From Thermaerobacter marianensis (lineage in GTDB: Bacteria; Bacillota; Sulfobacillia; DYIH01; DYIG01), in assembly GCA_020723725.1 (NCBI GenBank), contig DYIG01000055.1:1-9212 (forward strand): a DNA stretch of 9,212 nucleotides. Reading direction: 5' to 3'. Positions 1-6,358 of the stretch are shown one piece after another. The number at the start of each line of letters is the position of its first letter. Position 1 is the first letter of the stretch. Made by a program: the position numbers and the translations under genes. The notes beneath the pieces were generated by a model. It was not told the DNA's origin and did no database searches. It worked only from the letters and a program-made list of their open reading frames with translations.

Positions 1-360
1 ATCAACGAAGATAAGGTCAAACACCGCCCCCTCTGATCCAAGCCTCTGGAGTTCGCGCAAGGCGTCCCCCAGCCTCAGCAGGGCCTCAGCCGTATAACCG
101 GTTTCAGCCACGTTGCGCCGAACGATTTCGAGGCAACGCCTATCCTTATCGATAAAGACAACGCTTGACGCGCCGCGGCTTAAGGACTCTATACCCAAAC
201 TGCCGGTTCCCGCAAAAAGGTCCAGAATCCGCGCCCCTTGCACCCTGGTTCCAAGGATGTTAAATAAAGCCTCTTTAACCCTGTCGGATGTAGGCCTTGT
301 TGTCAGGCCGGGGAGCGTTTTCAGCCGGCGCCCGCGCGCCGCGCCACCGATGACTCTCAA
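1..360 (-). CDS. rsmD: 16S rRNA (guanine(966)-N2)-methyltransferase RsmD, N-terminal part (gene runs off left edge)
   Basis: RsmD methylates G966 of 16S rRNA in the small subunit, using S-adenosylmethionine. Reading leftward, the protein opens with RVIGGAARGRRLKTLPG, the usual RsmD start, followed by TRPTSDRVKEALFNIL (about residues 21-36). The SAM-binding loop DLFAGTGSLGIESLSRGA is at about residues 47-64, and the acidic motif II FIDKD follows. The visible 120 residues end in FDLIFVD, exactly where the catalytic DPPY motif would follow, so only the C-terminal third is missing beyond the edge. The start is TTG at 360, placed by family length and a GGGGTGAG Shine-Dalgarno 7 nt upstream; in-frame TTG at 363 and GTG at 372 are alternatives. 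It diverges from gpr. The family is clear; the exact start is less so. Confidence 0.93.
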   Translation of the reverse strand, partial: MRVIGGAARGRRLKTLPGLTTRPTSDRVKEALFNILGTRVQGARILDLFAGTGSLGIESLSRGASSVVFIDKDRRCLEIVRRNVAETGYTAEALLRLGDALRELQRLGSEGAVFDLIFVD

Positions 361-367
361 CAAAAAA

Positions 368-375
368 CTCACCCC
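368..375 (-). promoter_or_regulatory. Shine-Dalgarno for rsmD (GGGGTGAG)
   Basis: On the minus strand GGGGTGAG lies 7 nt before the TTG at 360. It supports that TTG over the in-frame GTG at 372, which overlaps the site itself. Confidence 0.5.
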
Positions 376-502
376 GGTTAAAGGAAATGGTTCATATTAC
401 CGCTTACCTTAGCGCATTGAAGCCGCTCATTGAAGAAATTATAAACATGTGCAAACAGATTTGCCCTCCCCCACAGGCCCTTCCCTCCAGGAATGGGAGA
501 CT

Positions 503-533
503 GGAAGACCTCCCGATAATCGGGGGGTCTTCC
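503..533. other. Strong inverted repeat in the gpr 5' region
   Basis: GGAAGACCTCCCG (503-515) and CGGGGGGTCTTCC (521-533) form a 13-bp stem around the loop ATAAT. The only irregularity is one G-U pair in RNA. No run of T follows on either strand, so it does not look like a standard intrinsic terminator. It lies 44 bp before the gpr start, probably in the gpr leader. It could be an mRNA-stabilising hairpin, a protein-binding dyad or a decayed terminator; the sequence does not decide. Confidence 0.6.
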
Positions 534-577
534 GTTGAAAAGGGGGAGAATTCAACGAAGCCACCTGAAAGGGGTAG

Positions 578-1558
578 TTGGCCCTGAGCAGCCCCGAAGA
601 CCTCAAGGAGTTTAGCCCTCGTACTGATCTGGCCCTTGAAGCCCACCGGGAAGCGGCTGGCACGGCACACCGGATACCAGGTGTAAACGTGCAGGAAGAG
701 AATCGCGGGGAGGTTGTCATTTCCAGGGTGACGGTACAGGACGAAGAGGCCGCCGGGGTCATGGGCAAACCGCCAGGGAACTACATCACCATCGAAGCCA
801 GGGGCCTCAGGAAAAGGACTCAACAGGTGCAGGAACAGGTAGCCCGCTGCCTGGCTGATGAAATCAGGCGCCTTGTGCCCCAGAAGCCTGACCTCCAGGT
901 GTTTGTGGTCGGCCTTGGCAACTGGAATGCCACCCCGGACTCGCTTGGACCCAAAGTCGTTGAGAGCCTGCTGGTCACCAGACACCTTCCGGCATATGTG
1001 CCTGAAGACCTCCGGGGGGGCCTGGGTTCGATATGTGCCCTGGCGCCGGGTGTTTTGGGGATAACGGGTATCGAGACCGTCGAGATCGTGGAGGGTGTGG
1101 TTAGCCGGATAAAACCTGATGTGGTTGTGGCCATTGACGCTTTGGCTTCCCGCAGCATAGAAAGGATACTGACAACCGTCCAGCTGGCAGATACAGGGAT
1201 AAACCCCGGCTCGGGCGTGGGGAACCACCGCAAGGGGATCAACCAGCAAACCCTGGGGGTTCCGGTTATAGCGATCGGTGTGCCGACCGTGGTCCATGCT
1301 GTGACAATAGCCATGGACACCATAAATCTACTGATCCAACAACTCCACGCCACACAGCCGTTCTATTCCTACCTGGACAGGCTGGGGAACCAGGACAAGC
1401 AGAAGCTCATCAGGGACGTGCTCTCGCCTTATGTCGGCGACCTAACCGTAACGCCCAAAGAGGTCGATATTCTCATTGAGGACATGTCCCGTATTCTGGC
1501 AGGTGCTCTGAATGCCGCCTTCCATTCACGTATCAGGGAGCGCCAAAGCATCCTCTAA
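578..1558 (+). CDS. gpr: GPR endopeptidase (germination/spore protease)
   Basis: GPR is made in the forespore as an inactive zymogen. At germination it degrades alpha/beta-type SASPs, freeing the DNA and supplying amino acids. The 326-residue protein matches the family throughout: LTIEARG-like segment (YITIEARG, 69-76), GLGNWNATPDSLGP (112-125), LLVTRHL (131-137), GVLGITGIET (158-167), KPDVVVAIDALASRS (179-193), DTGINPGSGVGN (205-216) and VTPKEVD (291-297). Asp121 and Asp187 correspond to the two Asp residues proposed as catalytic in the Bacillus megaterium enzyme. RTDLALE (15-21) resembles the SASP cleavage motif and is the expected self-processing site, after Asp17. It is shorter than Bacillus GPR (about 370) because an insert near residue 255 is absent. 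The start is TTG at 578 with GAAAGGGG just upstream (567-574); the spacing is tight, so a start a few codons later is possible. The next gene begins 15 bp after the stop, suggesting co-transcription. Confidence 0.96.
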   Translation: MALSSPEDLKEFSPRTDLALEAHREAAGTAHRIPGVNVQEENRGEVVISRVTVQDEEAAGVMGKPPGNYITIEARGLRKRTQQVQEQVARCLADEIRRLVPQKPDLQVFVVGLGNWNATPDSLGPKVVESLLVTRHLPAYVPEDLRGGLGSICALAPGVLGITGIETVEIVEGVVSRIKPDVVVAIDALASRSIERILTTVQLADTGINPGSGVGNHRKGINQQTLGVPVIAIGVPTVVHAVTIAMDTINLLIQQLHATQPFYSYLDRLGNQDKQKLIRDVLSPYVGDLTVTPKEVDILIEDMSRILAGALNAAFHSRIRERQSIL

Positions 1559-1573
1559 AGTGAGGCGAACCTA

Positions 1574-1924
1574 ATGACCCCTTCCTGCAGCAACTGTCGT
1601 CACGCCAAAGACCTTAACCGTTATGGAGTGCCTGCCATCCGCTGCCGCGCCCACCGGCTGTCAACCGTATTAATAGATTCAAAACGCTGTGTAGAAAAGG
1701 GTTTGGAGGATAAATGGGATCTGGCCATGAACGCAGAGGAAAGGGGCATCCTGCAGCTCCTTGCCGGAGGCCCCATGCCTGCCTGGGAAATCGCTTCCCG
1801 GTTTATGGATACTCATAACAGTTCTATGCTGGATTTTTCTTTCGCGGCACAGAAGGTCAAATCCGCGGGATACGTTACCGTGGACCCGGATAACGGCGTA
1901 TGGACACTAACCACTAAAAAATGA
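1574..1924 (+). CDS. Unrecognised small protein with N-terminal Cys cluster and winged-helix-like C-terminus
   Basis: I do not recognise this 116-residue protein. The N-terminal 40 residues hold four cysteines (CSNC at 5-8, Cys24, Cys39) plus His10 and His27. This spacing could bind zinc or another metal, though the set is not a textbook zinc ribbon. Residues 52-114 read like a winged helix: a helix ILQLLAGGPMPAWEIASRF, a further helix FSFAAQKVKSAGYV, then a turn and strand VDPDNGVWTLTTK. No signal peptide or membrane segment is visible. It starts at ATG 15 bp after gpr, with a modest GTGAGG Shine-Dalgarno, so it is probably translated from the gpr transcript and made late in sporulation; that timing is inference. 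Its stop codon lies inside the terminator stem. A small DNA-binding or adaptor protein is the best guess, not a firm call. Confidence 0.72.
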   Translation: MTPSCSNCRHAKDLNRYGVPAIRCRAHRLSTVLIDSKRCVEKGLEDKWDLAMNAEERGILQLLAGGPMPAWEIASRFMDTHNSSMLDFSFAAQKVKSAGYVTVDPDNGVWTLTTKK

Positions 1925-1959
1925 GCGGCTGGAAGTTTGCCGCTCATTCCTCTGTTTTT
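1920..1959. terminator. Bidirectional intrinsic terminator between the gpr pair and the SASP gene
   Basis: AATGAGCGGC (1920-1929) pairs perfectly with GCCGCTCATT (1939-1948) around a 9-nt loop. On the plus strand a TCCTCTGTTTTTCC tract follows. On the minus strand the stem runs straight into TTTTT (complement of 1916-1920), so leftward SASP transcripts can end here too. The plus-strand stop codon TGA (1922-1924) is inside the stem. Confidence 0.88.
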
Positions 1960-1978
1960 CCTGTTAAATGGTGACGCC

Positions 1979-2245
1979 TTAACGACCCGGACGTACCGTA
2001 GGGGCTGGCGGGTTGGGCGGCAGCGCCGCACCAGGCCGGGCGGCCAGTTGTTGCTCGGCGAGCTGAATCATGCGACGAACCATGTGTCCGCCAACCGCGC
2101 CGCACTGGCGGGCAGGCAGATCACCCCAGTAACCATCTGGGGGGGGAGTAATCCCCACTTCCTGTGCTACCTGGTATTTGAATTGATCGAGTGCCTGTTC
2201 CGCACCACGGACCAAAGCGCGGTTGCTCTTTTGACCTTGGGCCAA
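1979..2245 (-). CDS. Alpha/beta-type small acid-soluble spore protein (SASP)
   Basis: SASPs of this type coat forespore DNA, protect it from UV and heat, and are degraded by GPR at germination. The 88 residues show the family pattern: ALDQFKYQVAQEVGI (18-32) and GYWGDLPARQCGAVGGHMVRRMIQLAEQQL (39-68), with the conserved GAVGGHMVRRMI segment. The GPR site in this family is usually (E)-(I/V/F)-A-x-E; here it reads YQVAQE, with Gln25 where Glu is expected (codon CAG). A Pro-rich tail (70-88: ARPGAALPPNPPAPTVRPGR) extends beyond the usual end. The start is TTG at 2245 behind a near-perfect AAAGGAGGTGA. It lies 66 bp downstream of aroA on the same strand with no visible terminator between, so aro read-through is possible. 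A dedicated forespore promoter is expected but I could not identify one convincingly. Confidence 0.93.
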   Translation of the reverse strand: MAQGQKSNRALVRGAEQALDQFKYQVAQEVGITPPPDGYWGDLPARQCGAVGGHMVRRMIQLAEQQLAARPGAALPPNPPAPTVRPGR

Positions 2246-2251
2246 GGCCGG

Positions 2252-2262
2252 TCACCTCCTTT
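2252..2262 (-). promoter_or_regulatory. Strong Shine-Dalgarno of the SASP gene
   Basis: AAAGGAGGTGA on the minus strand matches the 16S rRNA tail over its full length and ends 6 nt before the TTG at 2245. It fixes that TTG as the start and predicts high translation, as expected for an abundant spore protein. Confidence 0.9.
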
Positions 2263-2311
2263 AAACATTATTTTTACACCCTAGCCAGCCCATATACTGG
2301 AACAATATGTG

Positions 2312-3637
2312 TCACGAGACAATTCTCTTAAACTGTTCCCTGAATCCGGGGAATGAGATGCTTGCGCAGGCAGCATCATCAATGACCGTTTCCCCTTCGG
2401 CCACCAGGCCCGCAACCGAAAGTGACATCGCGATACGGTGGTCACAGTGGCTGTGGCAGGATGCGCCCCGCAAACGGCGCCCGCCATAGATGCGCAAACC
2501 GTCAGGGAGTTCCTCAACGGCAGCGCCAAAACGGCTCAGCTCCTTGGCCATAACAGCCAGGCGGTCGCTCTCTTTGACCTTAAGTTCCGCCGCATCGCGG
2601 ATCTCCGTTACGCCCGTGGCACAAGCTGCCGCCACCGCTATGACCGGTATCTCGTCGATCAGCCTGGGGATGAGGTCCCCGCCTATCTGCACGCCTTTCA
2701 ATTCAGAGCTGGAGACTACGATATCGGCCACCGGTTCGCCGGAGACCTCCCTTTCATTCTCAACCCTTATGGACGCCCCCATGGCAGCGAGCACGTCAAT
2801 GATCCCGGAACGACTGGGGTTGGTGCCGATATTGCGCATGGTGATAACGGCATCCGGCATCACGGCCGCTGCCACCATGAAAAAAGCCGCTGAGGATATA
2901 TCCCCAGGGACGGTAACCGGCTGGCCTTTAAGTGAAACCGGCCCTGCAACGGAAACGGTATTGCCGTCCACCTTTATATCCACCCCGAAATAGCGGAGCA
3001 TCCTCTCGCTGTGATCCCGTGAACGCGCCGGTTCAGTAACCGTGGTAGTCCCGGTTGCATTCAACCCGGCGAGGATGATGGCCGACTTCATCTGTGCAGA
3101 GGCCACCGGCAAGGTGAACTCCGCGCCTTGCAGCTGCCTCCCGTTAATCGCGAGGGGGGCGAGGTTGCCTCCCTGGCGTCCCCAAATCTCGGCACCCATC
3201 TCCCTGAGGGGCCGGGCCACCCTCCCCATGGGCCTGCGCCTTAGGGAATGATCACCGGTAAGGGTACTGAAAAAGGGCAATCCGGCCAGGATGCCCATGA
3301 TCAGCCGCATGGTGGTTCCAGAGTTGCCGGCATCCAGCACATCTTCCGGTTCCTTGAGTCCGGATAAGCCTTTGCCGGAAACGGTGACACCCATTCCGAG
3401 CGGGTCGTCGCCGCTCAGGTCGATATCCACACCCATGGACCGAAAGCAGTTGACCGTACTGATACAGTCATCACCAGGGAGGAAGTTTTCGATCCGGGTA
3501 ACCCCTTCCGCGATGGAGCCCAACATGATGGCCCTATGGGATATGGATTTATCCCCGGGTATGCGCACCTCCCCTTTGAACCCTTTGGAAGGCCTGACCC
3601 TGAAGATCAGCCCGTTATCCTGCTCCACTCCAGGCAA
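2312..3637 (-). CDS. aroA: 3-phosphoshikimate 1-carboxyvinyltransferase (EPSP synthase)
   Basis: AroA joins phosphoenolpyruvate to shikimate 3-phosphate, the step before chorismate synthase. Family motifs appear in order: PGDKSISHRA (27-36, Lys30 in the active site), LDAGNSGTTMRL (101-112), RRRPMGRVARPLREMGA (133-149), SRDHSERM (206-213), DEIPVIA (328-334, catalytic Asp328), KESDRL (355-360), DHRIAM (399-404) and SFPGF (428-432). The Gly in GNSGT is the ordinary residue at the position equivalent to E. coli Gly96. Length from TTG at 3637 is 441 residues, normal for the family. That TTG has GAGGGG 7 nt upstream; GTG at 3628 is a close alternative. The frame stays open back to 3730, but that part overlaps tyrA and lacks family similarity. 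It is the last aro gene of the operon, 31 bp after tyrA. Confidence 0.96.
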   Translation of the reverse strand: MPGVEQDNGLIFRVRPSKGFKGEVRIPGDKSISHRAIMLGSIAEGVTRIENFLPGDDCISTVNCFRSMGVDIDLSGDDPLGMGVTVSGKGLSGLKEPEDVLDAGNSGTTMRLIMGILAGLPFFSTLTGDHSLRRRPMGRVARPLREMGAEIWGRQGGNLAPLAINGRQLQGAEFTLPVASAQMKSAIILAGLNATGTTTVTEPARSRDHSERMLRYFGVDIKVDGNTVSVAGPVSLKGQPVTVPGDISSAAFFMVAAAVMPDAVITMRNIGTNPSRSGIIDVLAAMGASIRVENEREVSGEPVADIVVSSSELKGVQIGGDLIPRLIDEIPVIAVAAACATGVTEIRDAAELKVKESDRLAVMAKELSRFGAAVEELPDGLRIYGGRRLRGASCHSHCDHRIAMSLSVAGLVAEGETVIDDAACASISFPGFREQFKRIVS

Positions 3638-3668
3638 TCCCTTTCCCCTCTTTCGTCTTGTGTCCCAA

Positions 3669-4808
3669 TTACCGCTTCTGCACCTTGATCCCCGCGCCGG
3701 ACAGGACAGCGAAGGCCCGGCTGCTCTCATCGGCAGTGGCGAAACCGAGCCTTATCGTCCCACCCTCCCCTTCGCGGAGGCGAAGGATTTCAATATCTTC
3801 TATGTTCACGCCTTCGTCCCCCAGGATGCCGGCAATCATGCCAATGACGCCCGGCCGGTCCTCGACCGTAACAACCACCTCGTGATAGGCCGGGAGCAGT
3901 CCCTTGTGTCTCTTCGGCAACTGGCTCCTGGTTTCCCGTGCCCGTGCAAATTCGCTGCGGATGGCATCAAGATCCTGGTCTGCCACCGCGTGTTCCAACA
4001 CCAGGAGCGATTCCCGGAACCGGCCCAGCATCTCCAGCACCGGTTTCCTGTTGGACGCCAGTATGTCCAGCCAGATCCCCGGCGGGCTGCCGGTGATCCG
4101 GGTGGTGTCCCTGAAGCCACCCGCAGCCAGAGATATCACGCCCGGGTCCTCCGTTTCCAACCCGGACACGGCGTTTACCAGCGCCACAGCAACCAGCTGC
4201 GGGAGGTGGCTCACGGCGGCAACCCAACGGTCATGCCTTTGCGGGTCCATACAAACCACCTTGGCCCCCGTCATCTCCACCAGTCTCTTCGGGCCCTCAA
4301 AAAATTCTGCAGCCCTGCCGCGGAGCCGTGGCTCTGCATCAGTGGCCCCTTTCCAAGACGGCTCTGTCAGCACGTAAATCGCATTTTGAAAGAGATAGGG
4401 ATCGGCAGCCTCGATCCCCTGGTGCTCGGAACCAGACATAGGATGGCCACCAATGAAAAGCGCCTGCGGGAAAGGCGGGAGGTTCTCGGACATCTCCTGA
4501 CAGATGCCCACTTTGGTGCTGCCGACATCCGTCACAACGGCCCCGTCTTTCAGGGCCGGGGCGATTTCTCTGGCCAGCCGTAACGTCGCGCCTACAGGAG
4601 TGGCCAGGACAACGAGGTCAGCATCCCTGACAGCCTCATCCAGATTATTAGCGAATCTATCTATGGCGCCGATCTCGACTGCCCGCTGCATGGTCTCCTT
4701 TGAGAGATCGTAACCCGTGATCTCCGTCTGGATGCGCCTCTGTTTCCAGGCCAGGCCGAGTGAACCTCCTATAAGGCCAATACCGATGATGGCGATCTTT
4801 TCAAACAC
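3669..4808 (-). CDS. tyrA: Prephenate dehydrogenase with C-terminal ACT domain
   Basis: TyrA oxidatively decarboxylates prephenate to 4-hydroxyphenylpyruvate with NAD(P)+, committing flux to tyrosine. The 379-residue protein starts with a Rossmann fold, IAIIGIGLIGGSLG (5-18, GxGxxG), and Asp34 ends the second strand (GYD), favouring NAD+. Then come TDVGSTK (93-99), GGHPMSGSE (120-128), SHLPQL (200-205, His201 at the expected catalytic position) and GGFRDTTRI (230-238). Residues 309-379 form an ACT domain (EVVVTVEDRPGVIG...GVNIEDIEI), typical of Gram-positive TyrA and a likely site of tyrosine feedback. The start is GTG at 4808 with GGGGGTG about 11 nt upstream. It sits between aroF (51 bp upstream) and aroA, inside an operon whose leader senses tRNA-Tyr. 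Confidence 0.96.
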   Translation of the reverse strand: MFEKIAIIGIGLIGGSLGLAWKQRRIQTEITGYDLSKETMQRAVEIGAIDRFANNLDEAVRDADLVVLATPVGATLRLAREIAPALKDGAVVTDVGSTKVGICQEMSENLPPFPQALFIGGHPMSGSEHQGIEAADPYLFQNAIYVLTEPSWKGATDAEPRLRGRAAEFFEGPKRLVEMTGAKVVCMDPQRHDRWVAAVSHLPQLVAVALVNAVSGLETEDPGVISLAAGGFRDTTRITGSPPGIWLDILASNRKPVLEMLGRFRESLLVLEHAVADQDLDAIRSEFARARETRSQLPKRHKGLLPAYHEVVVTVEDRPGVIGMIAGILGDEGVNIEDIEILRLREGEGGTIRLGFATADESSRAFAVLSGAGIKVQKR

Positions 4809-4859
4809 CCTGGTAACGACACCCCCGGTCCGGGATCGCGCATCATTACCCCGGCAAGC

Positions 4860-5915
4860 TTACTGTTTGGACCCCAGCACCGCTGAAGGGCGGCGGCAGG
4901 TGCGCCCCACAGCCTCCGCCACCGCGGCCACCTCTTCCATCATCCGCCCGAACCGCTCCGGGGTAAGGGATTGCGGCCCATCCGACCAGGCCTGCTCGGG
5001 TCTGGGGTGCACCTCCACGGCCACCCCGTCGGCCCCCGCGGCCACCGCTGCCCTGGCCAGAGGGGTAACAAGGCCCCAGCGACCCGTCCCGTGACTGGGA
5101 TCGACGATTACCGGCAGGTGGGTGAGTTCCTTCACCACGGGAACAGCGTTCAGATCGAGCGTGTTGCGGGTCTCCGTCTCAAAGGTCCTGATCCCCCGCT
5201 CGCACATGACAACATTGAAGTTGCCCTCAGAGAGGATGTATTCAGCCGCCATAAGCCACTCCTGGATGGTAGCCGACATGCCCCGTTTCAGCAAGACGGG
5301 TTTGCCTGTTTTGCCGACCGCCCTGAGGAGGTAGAAGTTCTGCATGTTGCGGGCGCCAACCTGCAGCATGTCGGCATACTCAGCGACAAGGGACACCTGT
5401 TCCGGCGACACAACCTCCGTAACGACAGGCAGGCCATACCTCTCCCGGGCCTCGGCCAGGATCTTTAATCCCTCTTCCTCAAGGCCCTGGAAGCTGTAAG
5501 GTGAGGTTCGCGGCTTGAACGCCCCTCCCCTCAGGATGGCGCCACCACCTTTGCTGACAACCTCGGCGGTTTCCAGGAGCTGATCACGGCTCTCAACGGC
5601 ACAGGGCCCTGCTATAACAACGACCTCCTGACCGCCGATCTCCACAGGGCCAACCTTGACCACCGTCGGTTCCTTGCGGAACTCCCGGCTGACCAGCTTG
5701 AAAGGCTTTTGAATCGGCACCAGCTTTTCCACCCCGGGGTAGGCTTCAAGGCCGGACGTGGCAAGTGCCGCCTTTTCGGTGACACCCCCGATGGCCCCGA
5801 TGACCGTCCTTTCGGTACCTCTGGATAGGTGTATGCCGAAACCTATCTCTTCGAGCCTCTTTATAACATGTTCAATCTGTTCTTCACTCGCGCCCGGCTG
5901 CATGACCACTATCAC
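4860..5915 (-). CDS. aroF: 3-deoxy-7-phosphoheptulonate synthase (DAHP synthase, type I-beta)
   Basis: AroF condenses phosphoenolpyruvate and erythrose 4-phosphate, the first step of the shikimate pathway. From GTG at 5915 the protein is 351 residues and begins MIVVMQPGASEEQI, the usual start of this family. Residues 1-70 are the ferredoxin-like domain that in Thermotoga maritima DAHP synthase mediates Tyr/Phe inhibition. The barrel carries AGPCAVES (102-109), RGGAFKPRTSPYSFQG (129-144), VGARNMQNF (186-194), LLKRGMSATI (208-217), CERGIRTFE (238-246), RNTLDL (250-255) and VDPSHGTG (271-278). Cys104, His275, Glu301 and Asp312 fall at the known metal-ligand positions. GGGGAGGT (5926-5933) lies 11 nt before the GTG; the in-frame TTG at 5924 is only 2 nt from it and too close. 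The frame stays open upstream to 6113, but that stretch is the T-box leader. First gene of the aroF-tyrA-aroA operon. Confidence 0.96.
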   Translation of the reverse strand: MIVVMQPGASEEQIEHVIKRLEEIGFGIHLSRGTERTVIGAIGGVTEKAALATSGLEAYPGVEKLVPIQKPFKLVSREFRKEPTVVKVGPVEIGGQEVVVIAGPCAVESRDQLLETAEVVSKGGGAILRGGAFKPRTSPYSFQGLEEEGLKILAEARERYGLPVVTEVVSPEQVSLVAEYADMLQVGARNMQNFYLLRAVGKTGKPVLLKRGMSATIQEWLMAAEYILSEGNFNVVMCERGIRTFETETRNTLDLNAVPVVKELTHLPVIVDPSHGTGRWGLVTPLARAAVAAGADGVAVEVHPRPEQAWSDGPQSLTPERFGRMMEEVAAVAEAVGRTCRRPSAVLGSKQ

Positions 5916-5925
5916 GATCGCCAAT

Positions 5926-5933
5926 ACCTCCCC
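5926..5933 (-). promoter_or_regulatory. Shine-Dalgarno of aroF (GGGGAGGT)
   Basis: This site lies between the T-box terminator and the aroF GTG at 5915. Its position excludes every start codon further upstream and favours GTG 5915 over TTG 5924. Confidence 0.7.
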
Positions 5934-5966
5934 GAGAAAGAGCCCCGCGAAAAAGCCGATATTAAC

Positions 5967-5997
5967 AAAAAACCCCGTCCCACTAGCAGGGACGGAG
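5967..5997 (-). terminator. Regulated terminator of the T-box leader
   Basis: CCUCCGUCCC-type left arm (5997-5989) pairs with GGGACGGGG (5981-5973) around UGCUAGU, giving 9 bp with one G-U, followed by six U (5972-5967). The left arm overlaps the region the antiterminator would use next to the T-box, as expected for the switch. Confidence 0.92.
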
Positions 5998-6277
5998 GTC
6001 CGCGGTACCACCCTGATTGGCCCTGTTACAGGCCCGCTCGTTAACGGCGCTCTTATCTGATGATATAGCTGAGTATAGCGCCCCTCGATAACGGCGAGGA
6101 AACCGTCATCCACTACTAACCTACTCAGGGTTTGGGCCCTCGTAAGATTTCATGGATGCGCTCGCAGGTGTATTCGACGTTCCCGGCCCCGGCTCGCACC
6201 AACCGCCGTTTCTCTGAACCCGGGGATTCCGCCTACTCTTCCCGCTCATCGTTTTAGCCAATTTGGGCATTACTGGC
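5967..6277 (-). promoter_or_regulatory. T-box riboswitch leader, predicted tRNA-Tyr specific
   Basis: A T-box leader binds a cognate tRNA: charged tRNA leaves the terminator folded, uncharged tRNA stabilises the antiterminator. Reading leftward, Stem I holds AAGAGUA (6240-6234; the AGUA side of the specifier loop), CAGAGAAACGGC (6216-6205) and the distal loop GGUUGGUGCGAGCC (6204-6191). The 3' side of the specifier loop is GAAUACACCUGCGAG (6175-6161), in the standard GAA-NNN-ACC frame, giving specifier UAC (Tyr) at 6172-6170. The lower stem pairs GCGGG with CCUGC and GAUG with CAUC. Further on, the T-box itself is AGGGUGGUACCGCG (6014-6001), whose UGGU would pair with the tRNA end ACCA, and the terminator follows at once. 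Downstream genes aroF, tyrA and aroA fit tyrosine control. The 5' end is inferred from the promoter. Stems II/III were not folded rigorously. Confidence 0.93.
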
Positions 6278-6281
6278 TTAA

Positions 6282-6311
6282 ATACTAGCAACCGGGGGCA
6301 CATCATGTCAA
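6282..6311 (-). promoter_or_regulatory. Housekeeping sigma-type promoter of the aroF operon
   Basis: On the minus strand a perfect -35 TTGACA (6311-6306) and a -10 TAGTAT (6287-6282) are 18 bp apart. Transcription would start near 6275-6277, just ahead of the T-box leader, giving a leader of about 360 nt. It lies in the gap shared with the divergent transporter gene. Confidence 0.75.
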
Positions 6312-6340
6312 TGGAGTGATGGCCCTCTGGTAACCATCCT

Positions 6341-6358
6341 GATAACAATGATAACAAT
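6341..6358 (+). repeat. Tandem 9-bp direct repeat GATAACAAT x2
   Basis: Two perfect adjacent copies (6341-6349, 6350-6358) span the putative ATG of the transporter gene and lie about 30 bp upstream of the aroF -35 box. They may be a regulator-binding site or chance; if they lie inside the coding region, they encode part of a poorly conserved N-terminus. Confidence 0.5.

Noticed and set aside
414..443. Possible sigma-G promoter of gpr: GCATT, 18 bp, AATTATA
   Set aside because: It matches four of five key bases in each box, too weak to separate from chance in an AT-rich gap; CATATTA at 393-399 has no partner -35.
404..1297. 297-codon open frame on the minus strand
   Set aside because: It is antisense to gpr, whose full family pattern is on the plus strand.
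2139..2146. Run of eight G inside the SASP gene (and another of eight C at 8466-8473)
   Set aside because: Both could slip, but the SASP frame is intact across the first and the second is part of the trpA Shine-Dalgarno; no evidence of phase variation.
2269..2297. Possible sigma-G promoter of the SASP gene: GTATA, 17 bp, AAAAATA (minus strand)
   Set aside because: The -10 match is poor and transcription would start inside the Shine-Dalgarno; a second option with CATATTG (2309-2303) lacks a good -35.
3638..3730. Open frame extending aroA upstream by 31 codons
   Set aside because: It overlaps the 3' end of tyrA and shows no EPSP synthase similarity.
3291..4583. 430-codon open frame on the plus strand
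   Set aside because: It is antisense to aroA and tyrA, both unmistakable; the composition reflects GC-rich third positions of the real genes.
5916..6113. Open frame extending aroF upstream by 66 codons
   Set aside because: The stretch is the T-box and its terminator; the family start MIVVM and a Shine-Dalgarno are at 5915-5933.
6271..6289. Sigma-54-like CTGGCTTAAATACTAGCAA ahead of the transporter
   Set aside because: The GG and GC elements are 11 bp apart instead of 10 and the flanking consensus is poor.
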